Positions 10,712 to 20,700 of a DNA stretch of 64,000 bases are shown one piece after another; position 1 is the stretch's first letter; each line of letters starts with the position of its first letter. This DNA is from an uncultured Roseovarius sp. Lineage in GTDB: Bacteria; Pseudomonadota; Alphaproteobacteria; Rhodobacterales; Rhodobacteraceae. Location of the stretch: NCBI GenBank assembly GCA_947497295.1, contig CANMFU010000001.1, positions 1,240,001-1,304,000 on the forward strand, written 5' to 3'. The notes under the pieces are model-generated. The model was not told the DNA's origin, searched no databases, and saw nothing but the letters and a program-made list of their open reading frames with translations. Position numbers and translations under genes: made by a program.

Positions 10712-11572
10712 TCAGCTGTGACGCGAGATAGCGAAGCGCGCCGTCTGCTGCAAGGTTACAGCGTCCGCGCCGTATTCATGTAGCGCAGCGCAGGCATCGT
10801 CAACAAGCGCGGCAGCGCGCGCCTGCGCGCCCTCCAGCCCCAGAAGCGATACGAAAGTCGCCTTGCCGGCGGCTGCATCCTTGCCCACCGCCTTGCCGGC
10901 GGCCGCGGCGTCGCCGGTGACGTCGATCACGTCATCGTGGATCTGAAACGCCTGTCCCAGCGCGGCCGCATAGCGGATCAGCGGCGCGGGATCGGCCCTT
11001 GCCATGCGCGCGCCAGCCGCTGCGCTCCATTCGAACAGCGCGCCGGTCTTGCCGGCCTGAAGTGCGCTGATCCGGTCCAGGCTGAGCGGTGTCTGCGCCC
11101 GCTCGGCCGCCATATCCAGCGCCTGGCCCAGCACCATTCCCTGCCCGCCGGCCGCGCGCGCGAGGGTCTGCACCAGGTCCGCGCGCACATCACCGCTGCC
11201 CACCTGCGCATGCGTGACCAACTCGAACGCCAGAGATTGCAGCGCATCGCCGGTCAGAACGGCAATCGCCTCGTCCCATTTGACATGCACGGTAGGCTGG
11301 CCGCGCCGCTCGGCGTCGTCGTCCATGCAAGGCAGATCGTCATGAACAAGGCTGTAGGCATGCATCGCCTCGATCGCCGTGGCGGGCCAGATTGCAGACG
11401 CCGCGTCAATGCCATGCAGGCGCGCGCCCTCGAGCACCAGAAACGCGCGAAGCCGCTTGCCGCCCTGCATGGCATGGCGCATGGCATCGCCAACCTCACC
11501 GGAATAGGGCGCGAGAACCTGCGCCAGGTGCGTGGCAATCGTGCCTGCGGCAGTCTCCAGCTGCGCCTGCAC
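10712..11572 (-). CDS. ispA: Farnesyl/geranyl diphosphate synthase (polyprenyl synthetase)
   Basis: A 286-residue short-chain prenyltransferase that builds geranyl/farnesyl diphosphate from IPP and DMAPP. The first aspartate-rich motif is HDDLPCMDDD (about 77-86) and the second is FQIHDDVIDVTGD (about 213-225). GGKRLRAFLVLEG marks the IPP-binding start. It is encoded between xseB and dxs, 5 bases after xseB. Chain length cannot be settled from sequence alone, but the context favours IspA. Confidence 0.94.
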   Translation of the reverse strand: MQAQLETAAGTIATHLAQVLAPYSGEVGDAMRHAMQGGKRLRAFLVLEGARLHGIDAASAIWPATAIEAMHAYSLVHDDLPCMDDDAERRGQPTVHVKWDEAIAVLTGDALQSLAFELVTHAQVGSGDVRADLVQTLARAAGGQGMVLGQALDMAAERAQTPLSLDRISALQAGKTGALFEWSAAAGARMARADPAPLIRYAAALGQAFQIHDDVIDVTGDAAAAGKAVGKDAAAGKATFVSLLGLEGAQARAAALVDDACAALHEYGADAVTLQQTARFAISRHS

Positions 11573-11577
11573 GCGGG

Positions 11578-11820
11578 CTACAGCCCTTCGACCGGCTTGG
11601 TGCCGGTGGGCTGGCCGTCGCCGTCCAGCGTGATCGCTGCAACCTTTTCCTCCGCCTCTTTCAGCTTGGCCTCGCAGCGTTTCTTCAGCGCCGCGCCGCG
11701 CTCGTAAAGAGTTATGGATTCGTCCAGCGCCACATCGCCGCGCTCCAGCCGCCCTACGACCTGCTCCAGCTCTTTCATCGCCTCTTCGAATGTCATTTCG
11801 GCAACGGGGGTATCGGTCAT
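11578..11820 (-). CDS. xseB: Exodeoxyribonuclease VII small subunit
   Basis: An 80-residue protein with the XseB signature: FEEAMKELEQVVGRLERG followed by LDESITLYERGAAL. It partners XseA in a single-strand-specific exonuclease. The frame is open for 19 more codons upstream, but the ATG at 11820 has an AAGGACA ribosome-binding site and gives the expected length. It is first in the xseB-ispA-dxs operon. Confidence 0.94.
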   Translation of the reverse strand: MTDTPVAEMTFEEAMKELEQVVGRLERGDVALDESITLYERGAALKKRCEAKLKEAEEKVAAITLDGDGQPTGTKPVEGL

Positions 11821-11943
11821 CCGCGAGTGTCCTTTTGTGGAAGTGCTGGTTTGGAGGCCAACATAGACGCGCGGCAAGCGAGGATCAATCAGCGGCTAAG
11901 CATTTCGGTTGACCGGCCGGAGCTGCTGCGATTGACTGCGCCG

Positions 11944-12921
11944 ATGAAGGCCAGACTGCCGCCAATTCCCGATCTTGACGCCTTGATGCAGATCACTGCA
12001 CGGCTGGAGCATGCGCGCGCCCAGACGGCCAGTCTGAGCGGGGCCGAGGCAGGCGATCTGATCCGCCATGTGCCCGGCAAGCGGGCGCTTTTACACGGCA
12101 CTCTGAACGCAAGGGACGTGGTATTTCGCGTGAACCTGACCTCCGATACGGACGCGGCCCTGCGGGAATGGGGCGAATTGCAGCGCCTTTGGCCCTATAT
12201 GGCGAGCGGCGATCTGCGCACGCCCGAGCCGATCTGCGCCAGCCCAGATGGCGGCGTCATCGTCCAAGAGCGCATCACCGGCACCCCGCTCATGGCGCTG
12301 CTTTACACTCTGGAGCAGCAAGAGCGCATTGCGTGGCTGGCGCCTGCCGCGGCATGGCTGCGCAAAAGCACGGCCATGTCCGAGGGATGGCGCCTGGCGA
12401 CCCCACTTCGATGGATCGCCCGCGCCGAAGCCGCCTCTGCCACGCAACCGTTTGAACAGTTGCGAAAGCTGGAGGTGCAGATTCTATCCCAAATGCACCG
12501 CCTTGCGCCAACCCTGACGGCCGAGCCGTGGCGCACCGCCATCTGTCATGGGGATTTTCATCCCAACAATCTGATCGCAAACGGCCCGCGCCTGACCGGC
12601 ATTGATCTGGGGGCGTCGCAGCGCATGCCGCTGCTAAAGGATGTCGCGCGCTTTGCGATGCATATGGGGCGCCGCCGTCTGCGCCTGACCGGCAAAACCT
12701 GCCTAGGGATTGACCGCGCCTGCCTACTGGCTTTTTCGGACACTCTGAACATGTCCGCAATGGAACGCGGCGCGGTCCTGCCCTTTTTTCTCGCATTCGA
12801 AGCGCTGATCCGTGTGGAAAACACCCGATTGCCTGCCGCCCGGATCGCACGCGCCGAAAAGATGTATCAAGACCTGCTGGCAGACCTGGCGCGCACGGAG
12901 GCTGGCGCGCCGTTGATGTGA
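11944..12921 (+). CDS. Aminoglycoside phosphotransferase-fold kinase of unknown substrate
   Basis: A 325-residue protein with the APH/choline-kinase fold. The catalytic loop HGDFHPNNLI (about 202-211) and the metal-binding IDLG (about 219-222) are intact. The N-lobe is weak, starting near LIRHVPGKRALL. The substrate is unknown; low-molecular-weight metabolites or cell-wall sugars are more likely than antibiotics. A much longer frame begins at 11392, but its first 180 residues lie antisense to ispA/xseB. The ATG at 11944 lies 123 bases from the divergent xseB start and is the first plausible start. Confidence 0.75.
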   Translation: MKARLPPIPDLDALMQITARLEHARAQTASLSGAEAGDLIRHVPGKRALLHGTLNARDVVFRVNLTSDTDAALREWGELQRLWPYMASGDLRTPEPICASPDGGVIVQERITGTPLMALLYTLEQQERIAWLAPAAAWLRKSTAMSEGWRLATPLRWIARAEAASATQPFEQLRKLEVQILSQMHRLAPTLTAEPWRTAICHGDFHPNNLIANGPRLTGIDLGASQRMPLLKDVARFAMHMGRRRLRLTGKTCLGIDRACLLAFSDTLNMSAMERGAVLPFFLAFEALIRVENTRLPAARIARAEKMYQDLLADLARTEAGAPLM

Positions 12922-12922
12922 T

Positions 12923-13762
12923 TTAGGGCAGCTTCACGCCCTGCCGCCCGGCCAGATCGGTGACAAACTGCCACGCCACCCGGCCCGAGCGGCCGCCGCG
13001 CGTGGCCTGCCACTCGATAGCCTCGGCGCGTAGATCGGCATCCGAAATGTCGATCCCGAACGCATCACAATAGCCGCGCACCATCGCCAGAAACCCATCC
13101 TGATCACAGGCGTGAAAGCCCAGCCATAGACCAAACCGGTCGCTGAGCGAGACCTTCTCCTCGACTGCCTCGCCGGGGTTGATTGCTGATCCACGCTCGT
13201 TTTCGATCATATCGCGCGGCATCAGGTGGCGGCGGTTGGAGGTCGCGTAAAAGATAACGTTCTCAGGCCGTCCTTCGATGCCGCCATCCAGCACCGCCTT
13301 GAGCGATTTGTAATGCTGGTCGTCATGGCTAAAGCTGAGATCGTCGCAGTAAAGGATGAACCGCGCATCGCTGGACCTAAGGAGAGTCAGCAGACGCGTC
13401 ACGCTGGTCAGATCCTCGCGCTGAAGCTCGACGATCTTCAACGGCAGCCCCTCGGCCACCACGGCGGCGTGCACGGCCTTGACGAGGCTGGATTTTCCCA
13501 TGCCACGCGCCCCCCACAGAAGCGCGTTATTGGCTGGCAGACCGCGCGCAAAGTGGCGGGTATTCTCAAGCAGCGTATCGCGGGCGCGGTCTATGCCGAC
13601 CAGCAGATCCATATCGACGCGCGAAACGTCCGGCACAGGCTGCAAATGGTCCGGCGCGACGTGCCAGACAAAGGCGTCACAGGCTTGCAGATCGGGCGCC
13701 GGGCGCGGCGGCGGGCTGACCCGCTCCAGCGCCTCGGCGATCCGCAACAGCGGATCGGTCAT
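12923..13762 (-). CDS. DUF815 family AAA ATPase
   Basis: A 279-residue ATPase of the DUF815 family. Walker A is GARGMGKSS (about 84-92), Walker B is FILYCDDLSF (about 135-144), and a sensor-1-like asparagine occurs in IFYATSNRRHLMP. Its cellular role is not established. It overlaps tatC by four bases (13759-13762), so it is the last gene of the tatABC operon here, an arrangement often seen in Rhodobacterales. It is convergent with the kinase-like gene, with only one base between the stops. Confidence 0.88.
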   Translation of the reverse strand: MTDPLLRIAEALERVSPPPRPAPDLQACDAFVWHVAPDHLQPVPDVSRVDMDLLVGIDRARDTLLENTRHFARGLPANNALLWGARGMGKSSLVKAVHAAVVAEGLPLKIVELQREDLTSVTRLLTLLRSSDARFILYCDDLSFSHDDQHYKSLKAVLDGGIEGRPENVIFYATSNRRHLMPRDMIENERGSAINPGEAVEEKVSLSDRFGLWLGFHACDQDGFLAMVRGYCDAFGIDISDADLRAEAIEWQATRGGRSGRVAWQFVTDLAGRQGVKLP

Positions 13763-14655
13763 GTGCGCGGCTCCTCGTCTGGGATATCCTCGGGATGCAT
13801 GTCGCCGCCGGTCATCTCCTCCTCGTCATCGAACCACAGACCCTCGGCGCGCAGTTTTGCCTCGCGCTTGCGCTCGACGCGGGCGACCAGCTGGATCGAA
13901 ATTTCGTACAGGCCGTAGACCACGACGAACAGGATACCTTGGGTAATCACATCAGGCGGCGTGACCAGCGCAGCCAGCACCAGGATGCCGACAACCGCGT
14001 ATTTGCGCACAGCGCGCAGGCCAACGGCGCCCACCAGACCCGCCTTGCCCATCAGGGTCAGGAGCACCGGAAGCTGGAAGCAGAGGCCGAAGGCCACGAT
14101 AAACTTGACCGTCAGGTTGAGATATTCCTGCGCCGAACCCTGAAAGACAACGCTGAGCGGCGCGGCGTTCTGGACCCCGTCCACAACTTCGCCCTCATTG
14201 CCGAACTGCTGAAAACCCAAGAAGAAATCATAGGCCAGCGGCGTGACCACGAAGAACGCAAAGCTGGCGCCCAGAAAGAACATGAAGGGCGATGCGATCA
14301 GAAACGGCAGAAATGCACCCTTTTCCGAGCGGTAAAGACCCGGCGCCACAAAGCGCCACATCTGGTTGGCGATGAACGGAAAGGCCAGCATGAAGCCGCC
14401 CAGCAGCGACACCTTGATCGCCACAAAGAAGCCCTCTTGCGGTGAGATGAAGATCAGATCGCAATCCTGCCCCCGGTCCGCGAGGACCGAGCAAAGCGGC
14501 GCTGTGAGGAAGTTGAAGATCGGCTGCGCAACGGTGAAGCAGATGATCATGCCGCCAAGGAAGTACAGCACGGAATGGATGAGGCGCGTGCGCAGCTCGG
14601 TCAGGTGCTCGATCAGCGGCGCGCTGCTTTCCTCGATGTCGTCGCTCTGGCTCAT
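13759..14655 (-). CDS. tatC: Sec-independent protein translocase TatC
   Basis: TatC is the multispanning receptor of the twin-arginine translocase. 298 residues with six predicted membrane segments. The N-terminal hallmark [16 protein letters not shown] is at residues 13-28, and the conserved glutamate-bearing loop region follows after TM2. The C-terminal tail is long, charged and cytoplasmic. It overlaps tatB (14652-14655) and the DUF815 gene by ATGA junctions, so translation is coupled through the operon tatA-tatB-tatC-DUF815. Confidence 0.97.
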   Translation of the reverse strand: MSQSDDIEESSAPLIEHLTELRTRLIHSVLYFLGGMIICFTVAQPIFNFLTAPLCSVLADRGQDCDLIFISPQEGFFVAIKVSLLGGFMLAFPFIANQMWRFVAPGLYRSEKGAFLPFLIASPFMFFLGASFAFFVVTPLAYDFFLGFQQFGNEGEVVDGVQNAAPLSVVFQGSAQEYLNLTVKFIVAFGLCFQLPVLLTLMGKAGLVGAVGLRAVRKYAVVGILVLAALVTPPDVITQGILFVVVYGLYEISIQLVARVERKREAKLRAEGLWFDDEEEMTGGDMHPEDIPDEEPRT

Positions 14656-15341
14656 GCCGTACCCTCGGACGGTTTCTTGGCCGCGGGCGTCTTGGCGGTG
14701 GCCTTTGACGCTTTCGGTTTGGGCGCGGCGGCAGGTTTCGCAGGCTTTTTAGGCGTTGCAGCACTTTTGGCTGGCTTGGCCTTTGTCGCAGGTTTGGCGC
14801 TGGCGGCTTTGGCCGGGGTCTTCTTCGCGGGCGCCTTTTTAGCCGGCGCCTTCTTGGCGACCGGCTTTGCCGGGTTTGCGGCGGGGGCCGGAGGTGTTGT
14901 GTGGGACGTGGCGGGAGCGTTATCGACTTCGGCTTTCTCGCGGTCCAGTCGCTCTTGCGTGGACTTGGCCGAATGCGCTGTGATCTTGTCCTTGGCCGCC
15001 TGCCGCTCGGGGCTCAGCTTTTCGGCATCGGGTTTGGATTTTTCGACCTTGGATTTACCGGCGTCGCGCGTGGCCTGAGTAAAACTTTTGGTGCTTTTGC
15101 GGACCTCGTCCATGGCCGATCCGATGGGGTTGGTCGCCTTTCGCAGGCTGTCGCTCATCCCGGTGACGCCGGATTCGTCGGCCGCGTCGTTCATCGCCTT
15201 GGAAAATTCGCGCGCCATTCCCTTGGCCTTGCCCACGAACTGGCCGACAGTGCGAAACATGCCGGGCAGGTCCTTGGGGCCGACCACGATCAGCGCAACG
15301 ATGCCGATCAGCAGTAGCTCCGTCCAGCCGAGGTCGAACAT
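14652..15341 (-). CDS. tatB: Sec-independent protein translocase TatB
   Basis: TatB, 229 residues from the ATG at 15341 ([13 protein letters not shown]). One N-terminal membrane helix is followed by the hinge [22 protein letters not shown] and an amphipathic helix. The last ~100 residues are a low-complexity Ala/Lys/Pro tail ([12 protein letters not shown] repeats), common in alphaproteobacterial TatB and probably disordered. An upstream start at 15383 would lie inside tatA and is rejected. Confidence 0.96.
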   Translation of the reverse strand: MFDLGWTELLLIGIVALIVVGPKDLPGMFRTVGQFVGKAKGMAREFSKAMNDAADESGVTGMSDSLRKATNPIGSAMDEVRKSTKSFTQATRDAGKSKVEKSKPDAEKLSPERQAAKDKITAHSAKSTQERLDREKAEVDNAPATSHTTPPAPAANPAKPVAKKAPAKKAPAKKTPAKAASAKPATKAKPAKSAATPKKPAKPAAAPKPKASKATAKTPAAKKPSEGTA

Positions 15342-15348
15342 GGGGCGC

Positions 15349-15600
15349 TCAGACCTTGTCTTTGGGCTTGGCGGTTGTGTCATCCTTGGGCGTCACATCG
15401 CGGGTGCCGGCCTCATAGTCGACGTCGGCCTCTTTGCCGGCTGTCTCGATTTCCTTGTTGCCCTCGTCGATACCCTTCTTGAAGGACGTGATGCCCTTGC
15501 CGACTTCACCCATCAACGATGAAATCTTGCCGCGACCGAACAGTACCAGCACGACGACGGCGATCAGCAGAAGGCCGGGAAGGCCGATATTGTTTAGCAT
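15349..15600 (-). CDS. tatA: Sec-independent protein translocase TatA
   Basis: TatA, 83 residues from the ATG at 15600. The single transmembrane helix ([14 protein letters not shown], about 8-21) runs into the conserved [17 protein letters not shown] hinge and amphipathic helix. An acidic/basic tail follows. It is the first gene of the tat operon, with 7 bases to tatB. A longer frame to 15693 has no support. Confidence 0.96.
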   Translation of the reverse strand: MLNNIGLPGLLLIAVVVLVLFGRGKISSLMGEVGKGITSFKKGIDEGNKEIETAGKEADVDYEAGTRDVTPKDDTTAKPKDKV

Positions 15601-15783
15601 CTCAGTACTCCCTTGTTTCGGGGCGCGCCTTGCGCTGGCCCCGTGACTCTCAGACCCGTATCTAAACCCTGTCGTGGCTGGATAAAAGACCAATCCGGTG
15701 ATGCGCGCAGGATTTGCACGAAAACTGGCGGGGCCTCTTTCGGTCTGAGGAAAAATTCCGAGTATTTTCGGGAAGATGAAAGA

Positions 15784-16869
15784 TCATGTTCGCGCAGGAA
15801 ACACGAAACACCGATCACGGCGCAGCATCAGCCACAAGGCATTGCCGGGGCTGGGCAGGAACACGTTGGGCACTGTTGCCTTCAGCAGGCTGCCATCATG
15901 GTCCATGCGAAATTCGACAAGACTTTCGGACCCCATGAAGCGCGCGCGCTGTACCACCCCCCGCGCTGGCGAGCCGTCCTGCACGGTAGGGTTGGGGCCG
16001 CGCCCGGCGCGGTCAAAGTCGATCTTGATATGCTGGGGCCGGATGACAATGTCGACGGCGCTGCCATCGGGCACGCCGGGCGCAAGGAACTGGCCGAACG
16101 GCGTTTCGGTCAGCGCCCCGCGAACTGTGCCTCGGATCACGTTGATATCGCTGAAAAATGCGACGGCATCGCGATCAACCGGAGCGTTGTAGACGTTGTA
16201 GGGCGCGCCTTGCTGCACGATCCGGCCGCCGCGCATCAGGGCAATGTCATCGGCCATGCGCATTGCCTCGTCCGGCTCATGCGTGACCAGAAGAACGGCC
16301 GCGTCCTCTTCGCGCAGAATTTCAAGCGTATCGTCGCGGATGCCATCGCGAAGGCGGTTATCAAGCCCCGAAAACGGCTCGTCCATAAGCATGATGCGGG
16401 GGCGCGGTGCCAGCGCGCGGGCCAGCGCGACGCGCTGCTGTTCGCCACCCGAAAGCTCGTGCGGATAAGAGTTGATGAAATGGCCAAGGCCGACCCGGTC
16501 GAGCAGTTCAGCCACGCGCGCCGCCGTTTCAGCTTTGGATCCGTTCAGGCCGAACGCAACGTTGCCAAAGACGGTCAGATGCGGAAACAGCGCAAAGTCC
16601 TGAAACATCAGACCGATGTGGCGCTGCTCGGGCGGGACGCGCGCGGTGCCGTCGCAAATGACGTGGCCATCGACGAGGATCTTGCCCGCATCCTGCGTTT
16701 CGACCCCGGCGATCATTCGCAGCGTCGTGGATTTGCCGCAGCCAGAAGGACCCAGCAGACACGTCACCTGCCCCGGCATCACCGCCAGTGATATATCATC
16801 AACCACCAGACGGCCGTCATAACGTCGGCTAAGATTCTGGATCTGTAATCTGGGCGTTTTTGAGCGCAT
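15784..16869 (-). CDS. Iron(III)/thiamine-type ABC transporter ATP-binding protein (FbpC-like)
   Basis: A 361-residue importer ATPase with a complete nucleotide-binding domain: Walker A GPSGCGKST (about 38-46), signature LSGGEQQR (about 137-144), Walker B IMLMDEPFSGLD and switch VLLVTHE. A C-terminal TOBE-type domain (about 275-355) would sense substrate or regulate. The MSK/FbpC subgroup usually serves iron or thiamine uptake. No permease or binding protein is adjacent in the window, so the partner must be encoded elsewhere. It is monocistronic. Confidence 0.85.
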   Translation of the reverse strand: MRSKTPRLQIQNLSRRYDGRLVVDDISLAVMPGQVTCLLGPSGCGKSTTLRMIAGVETQDAGKILVDGHVICDGTARVPPEQRHIGLMFQDFALFPHLTVFGNVAFGLNGSKAETAARVAELLDRVGLGHFINSYPHELSGGEQQRVALARALAPRPRIMLMDEPFSGLDNRLRDGIRDDTLEILREEDAAVLLVTHEPDEAMRMADDIALMRGGRIVQQGAPYNVYNAPVDRDAVAFFSDINVIRGTVRGALTETPFGQFLAPGVPDGSAVDIVIRPQHIKIDFDRAGRGPNPTVQDGSPARGVVQRARFMGSESLVEFRMDHDGSLLKATVPNVFLPSPGNALWLMLRRDRCFVFPART

Positions 16870-16968
16870 GTGCGGCCTTTTCGGCTATCCGAGCAATTGT
16901 GTCGGGAACTGTCAGGCTGGCAGATAGCAACCCACCCTGCCGCTTGCAAGCCGCGGGGGGGCGCCGCG

Positions 16969-17748
16969 TCAGAGAGTTGCGTTCACCGCCCCGCCGTCCA
17001 TCAGCAGGTTCTGCCCTACGATGAAACCGGCGTGCTGCGAGCATAGAAACGCGCAGGCGGCACCGAATTCATCCGCAGTTCCATAACGCTTGGCGGGAAT
17101 GGTGGCATACCGCTGCTCGCGTGCCTCTTGCATGGTGATGCCCTGCGCCTGCGTGATGCCGGTATCCAGTTGCACGGCGCGGTCGGTGGCGTGGATGCCG
17201 GGCAGCAGATTGTTGATGGTCACGCCATGCCCCGCGACCTGCCGTGCCGTGCCCGCGACATAGCCGGTCAGCCCGGTGCGCGCGGTATTGGACAGACCCA
17301 GCGCCGGGATCGGCGCCTTGACCGATTGCGAGGTTATGTTGACCACCCGGCCCCAGCCACGCGCCATCATGCCGGGCAAAACCGCCTTCATAAGGGCAAT
17401 CGGCGTCAGCATGTTGGCGTCTAGAGCGGCGATGAAATCGTCACGGTTCCAATCGCTCCAGATGCCCGGTGGAGGGCCGCCGGCATTGGTGACGAGGATG
17501 TCCAGATCACCGCCGGCCTCCAGCACGGCCTTCTGCCCGGCTTCGGTGGTGATATCGGCGGCGACGGTCGTGACCTCTACGCCGAATTCGGCGCGAATCG
17601 CGTCCGCTGCTGCGTCCAGCGCATCTTGGCCGCGCGCGTTCATCACCAGATCCACGCCCTCAAATGCCAGCGCACGGGCGCAGCCGAGCCCCAGACCTTT
17701 TGACGATGCGCAGACCAATGCGCGCTTGCCCATCAGACCCATGTCCAT
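16969..17748 (-). CDS. SDR-fold oxidoreductase without the canonical YxxxK
   Basis: A 259-residue classical-length short-chain dehydrogenase. The cofactor loop is ASSKGLGLG (about 14-22) and NNAG is present as TNAGG. The catalytic serine is at about ITSQS, but 13 residues later the expected YxxxK reads SNTAR. This LSN-x-x-R variant is known as a subgroup of SDRs annotated as 3-oxoacyl reductases, whose activity is uncertain. The C-terminus (FIVGQNLLMDGGAVN) is normal. The gene has no operon partners. Confidence 0.85.
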   Translation of the reverse strand: MDMGLMGKRALVCASSKGLGLGCARALAFEGVDLVMNARGQDALDAAADAIRAEFGVEVTTVAADITTEAGQKAVLEAGGDLDILVTNAGGPPPGIWSDWNRDDFIAALDANMLTPIALMKAVLPGMMARGWGRVVNITSQSVKAPIPALGLSNTARTGLTGYVAGTARQVAGHGVTINNLLPGIHATDRAVQLDTGITQAQGITMQEAREQRYATIPAKRYGTADEFGAACAFLCSQHAGFIVGQNLLMDGGAVNATL

Positions 17749-17964
17749 TTGCAGTTCCTTTAACTATACTGTCCGGCGGTGCCGCCGGGTTTGGCTTCCA
17801 CTATAACCGAAGCTTGACGCGCCCGCGCCACATTCGGAGTATAAATCCATGGTTAAGCCGGCGGCGCCGCGACAAAAAGTTGAAAGTTCCGCCATTTGCC
17901 CGATCTTAATGGTATAATGATACAAATTGAGCGTTCGGCGACGAACATGCCAAAAGGGAACACG

Positions 17965-18969
17965 ATGACACAGGACTTTGTTCAGGCCCTGCCCGTCCAC
18001 ATCGCCGCCGACATCACCGCTATCAGCGGTGCCAATCTGGGCGATGAGATTTCCTTTGCCGACGAGTTGGACCTCGACGATGTCTATGAGCTGCGCAGCA
18101 ACGGCGTAGCGCAGCGTCTGGCAGTGGTGCCCGGCACCGGCGGCGGGCTGGCCATTGCGCAGGGGTCTGCGCTGGGGGTTCCAGGGCACGCGGTTCATCT
18201 GGACGCGACACTGACGATGATGACCGCCACCGGCACGACGACCGAACTGCTGATCATGGTCGAGGTGGACGGCAGCGGCCATGTTGAGGCGATCTATGTT
18301 CTGCCCCTGTCAGAACTGGCGCCGCGGACGGAATATACGCTGGTTGGCATTGACCGCAAAAGCGCGCGCGCCCGGTTCTCCGAGGTTGCCTGCGTGTCGT
18401 TTGCGCGCGGAACGCTTGTCACCAAGGCGTCGGGTGCGCAGGTCCCGATTGAGCAATTGGCCATCGGCGACATGGTATTGACGCGCGATGATGGTCCCCG
18501 CCCGCTGCGCTGGATCGGCAACGCGACGGTCCGCGCTGTCGGAGATTTCGCGCCCGTTCGCATCCGCGCCGGCGCATTGAACAACGAGGGCGATCTGACG
18601 GTCAGCCCGGAAAGCAGGCTGTTTATCTACCAACGCTCTGACGCATTGGGCGCGGGCTGGGCAGAGGTGCTTGTCCAAGCGCGCCAACTGATAAATGGCG
18701 ACACGATCACTCAGCAACATGGCGGGTTTGTTGACTATTTTCAGCTGTTGTTTGACGATCACCAGGTCATCTATGCCGAAGGGATCGCAACCGAAACTTT
18801 GCTGGTCGATCCTCGCACGCGGGATGTGCTGCCGCTTGACCGGGCAGGAAATCTGTCGCCGCCCATGACAGATCACGCCAGGCGCACCCATATGGAATGC
18901 GAAGTTCAGCAGGGTCTGGTCAAAAGGCCAGACGCGGCCGACATTCTGCGCCGCGCCTCAACCCGTTAG
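17965..18969 (+). CDS. Hint (Hedgehog/intein) domain protein
   Basis: A 334-residue protein whose C-terminal half, from the cysteine at about residue 143 (ACVSFARGTLV), is a Hint_2 domain. Such domains are very frequent in Rhodobacterales and are thought to support self-cleavage. The N-terminal ~135 residues hold an acidic region and a beta-rich segment like other Hint proteins of the group. No signal peptide is seen. The start at 17965 has an AAGGGA ribosome-binding site; the frame extends to 17896, without one. The biological role of this type is unknown. Confidence 0.8.
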   Translation: MTQDFVQALPVHIAADITAISGANLGDEISFADELDLDDVYELRSNGVAQRLAVVPGTGGGLAIAQGSALGVPGHAVHLDATLTMMTATGTTTELLIMVEVDGSGHVEAIYVLPLSELAPRTEYTLVGIDRKSARARFSEVACVSFARGTLVTKASGAQVPIEQLAIGDMVLTRDDGPRPLRWIGNATVRAVGDFAPVRIRAGALNNEGDLTVSPESRLFIYQRSDALGAGWAEVLVQARQLINGDTITQQHGGFVDYFQLLFDDHQVIYAEGIATETLLVDPRTRDVLPLDRAGNLSPPMTDHARRTHMECEVQQGLVKRPDAADILRRASTR

Positions 18970-19022
18970 GCCGGGCGCGCTGATCTATTGCGCGCGCACG
19001 CGGCCCGCACTATACGCGCCCC

Positions 19023-20630
19023 ATGCTGGACATCTCCCCAAACCGCCCCGACCTGCCGTTCGAGATTGCGCGCCGCCGCACGTTCGCGATCATTGCGCAT
19101 CCCGATGCTGGCAAAACGACCTTGACCGAGAAGTTCCTGCTGTTCGGCGGGGCGATCCAGATGGCCGGACAGGTGCGGGCCAAGGGCGAAGCGCGGCGCA
19201 CGCGCTCGGACTTTATCCAGATGGAAAAGGATCGCGGCATTTCGGTCAGCGCCTCGGCGATGTCGTTTGATTTCAAGACGTTTCGTTTCAATCTGGTCGA
19301 CACGCCCGGCCACTCGGATTTCTCCGAAGACACCTATCGCACGCTGACCGCCGTGGACGCGGCCATTATGGTTATCGACGGCGCCAAGGGCGTTGAATCG
19401 CAGACCCAGAAGCTGTTCGAAGTCTGCCGGATGCGCGATCTGCCGATCCTGACATTCTGTAACAAGATGGACCGCGAAAGCCGCGAAACCTTTGATATAA
19501 TTGACGAGATTCAGGAAAACCTGGCGATCGACATCACGCCGGCCAGCTGGCCTATCGGCAAGGGCCGTGATTTTGTCGGCTGCTATGACATGCTGAACGA
19601 CCGGCTGGAGCTGATGGACCGCGCGGACCGTAACAAGGTCGCTGCCAGCATCGAAATAAACGGTCTGGACGATCCGGCGCTGGACGCGAACCTGCCGACA
19701 CATCTGGTTGCCAAATTGCGCGAAGAGGTCGAAATGGCCCGCGAACTTTTGCCCGCCCTCGACCCGCAGGCAGTGCTGGAAGGGCATATGAGTCCGATCT
19801 GGTTCGGCTCTGCCATCAACTCGTTCGGCGTCAAAGAGGTGATGGAGGGCATCGCAGCCTATGGCCCCCCGCCCCAGCCGCAACGCGCCGAGCCGCGCCA
19901 GATTGCGCCGGAAGAAACCAAAGTCACCGGGTTTGTCTTCAAGGTTCAGGCCAATATGGACCCGAAACACCGCGACCGCGTAGCCTTTGTGCGCCTGTCT
20001 TCGGGGCATTTCAAACGCGGCATGAAACTGACCCATGTGAGGTCTAAAAAATCTATGACGGTGACAAGCCCGGTGCTTTTCCTCGCCTCGGACCGGGAAC
20101 TGGCCGAAGAGGCATGGGCCGGCGATATCATCGGCATTCCCAATCACGGCCAGCTGCGCATCGGCGACACCCTGACCGAGGGCGAGGCGCTGCGCGTGAC
20201 CGGCATTCCCAGCTTTGCGCCGGAATTGTTGCAAGTTGCCCGCGCTGGCGATCCGCTGAAATCCAAGCATTTGGAAAAGGCGCTGATGCAATTCGCCGAG
20301 GAAGGCGCGGCCAAGGTGTTCAAGCCGGTCTTTGGCTCGGGCTTCATCGTCGGCGTGGTTGGCGCACTGCAATTTGACGTACTCGCCAGCCGGATCGAGC
20401 TGGAATACGGCCTGCCCGTCCGGTTCGAGTCGTCGCAATTCACGTCGGCCCGCTGGGCCATGGGCGAACGTACCGCGCTTGATGCATTCATTCAGGCCAA
20501 TCAGGCGCATATCGCGCATGATAACGATGGCGACGTCGTCTATCTGACCCGGATGCAATGGGACATCGACCGCGTGGAGCGTGATTTTCCCGATATCCGC
20601 CTTACGGCGACCAAGGAAATGATGGTCTGA
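19023..20630 (+). CDS. prfC: Peptide chain release factor 3
   Basis: RF3 is the translational GTPase that recycles RF1/RF2. 535 residues, full length. G1 is AHPDAGKTT (about 25-33), switch II is DTPGHSDF, and G4 is CNKMD. The RF3-specific start FEIARRRTFAIIAHPDAGKTT is clear. It lies 53 bases downstream of the Hint gene and may be read through from it. Confidence 0.97.
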   Translation: MLDISPNRPDLPFEIARRRTFAIIAHPDAGKTTLTEKFLLFGGAIQMAGQVRAKGEARRTRSDFIQMEKDRGISVSASAMSFDFKTFRFNLVDTPGHSDFSEDTYRTLTAVDAAIMVIDGAKGVESQTQKLFEVCRMRDLPILTFCNKMDRESRETFDIIDEIQENLAIDITPASWPIGKGRDFVGCYDMLNDRLELMDRADRNKVAASIEINGLDDPALDANLPTHLVAKLREEVEMARELLPALDPQAVLEGHMSPIWFGSAINSFGVKEVMEGIAAYGPPPQPQRAEPRQIAPEETKVTGFVFKVQANMDPKHRDRVAFVRLSSGHFKRGMKLTHVRSKKSMTVTSPVLFLASDRELAEEAWAGDIIGIPNHGQLRIGDTLTEGEALRVTGIPSFAPELLQVARAGDPLKSKHLEKALMQFAEEGAAKVFKPVFGSGFIVGVVGALQFDVLASRIELEYGLPVRFESSQFTSARWAMGERTALDAFIQANQAHIAHDNDGDVVYLTRMQWDIDRVERDFPDIRLTATKEMMV

Positions 20631-20700
20631 CGGCGACACCACCCACAGCACCTAACATGCTTGGACGTTTCGCGACGGTTCTGCGCACGGGCTGCGATCG

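Noticed and set aside
11392..11943. Long upstream extension of the kinase-like gene (509-codon frame)
   Set aside because: This part is antisense to ispA and xseB and shows no family pattern; the ATG at 11944 fits.
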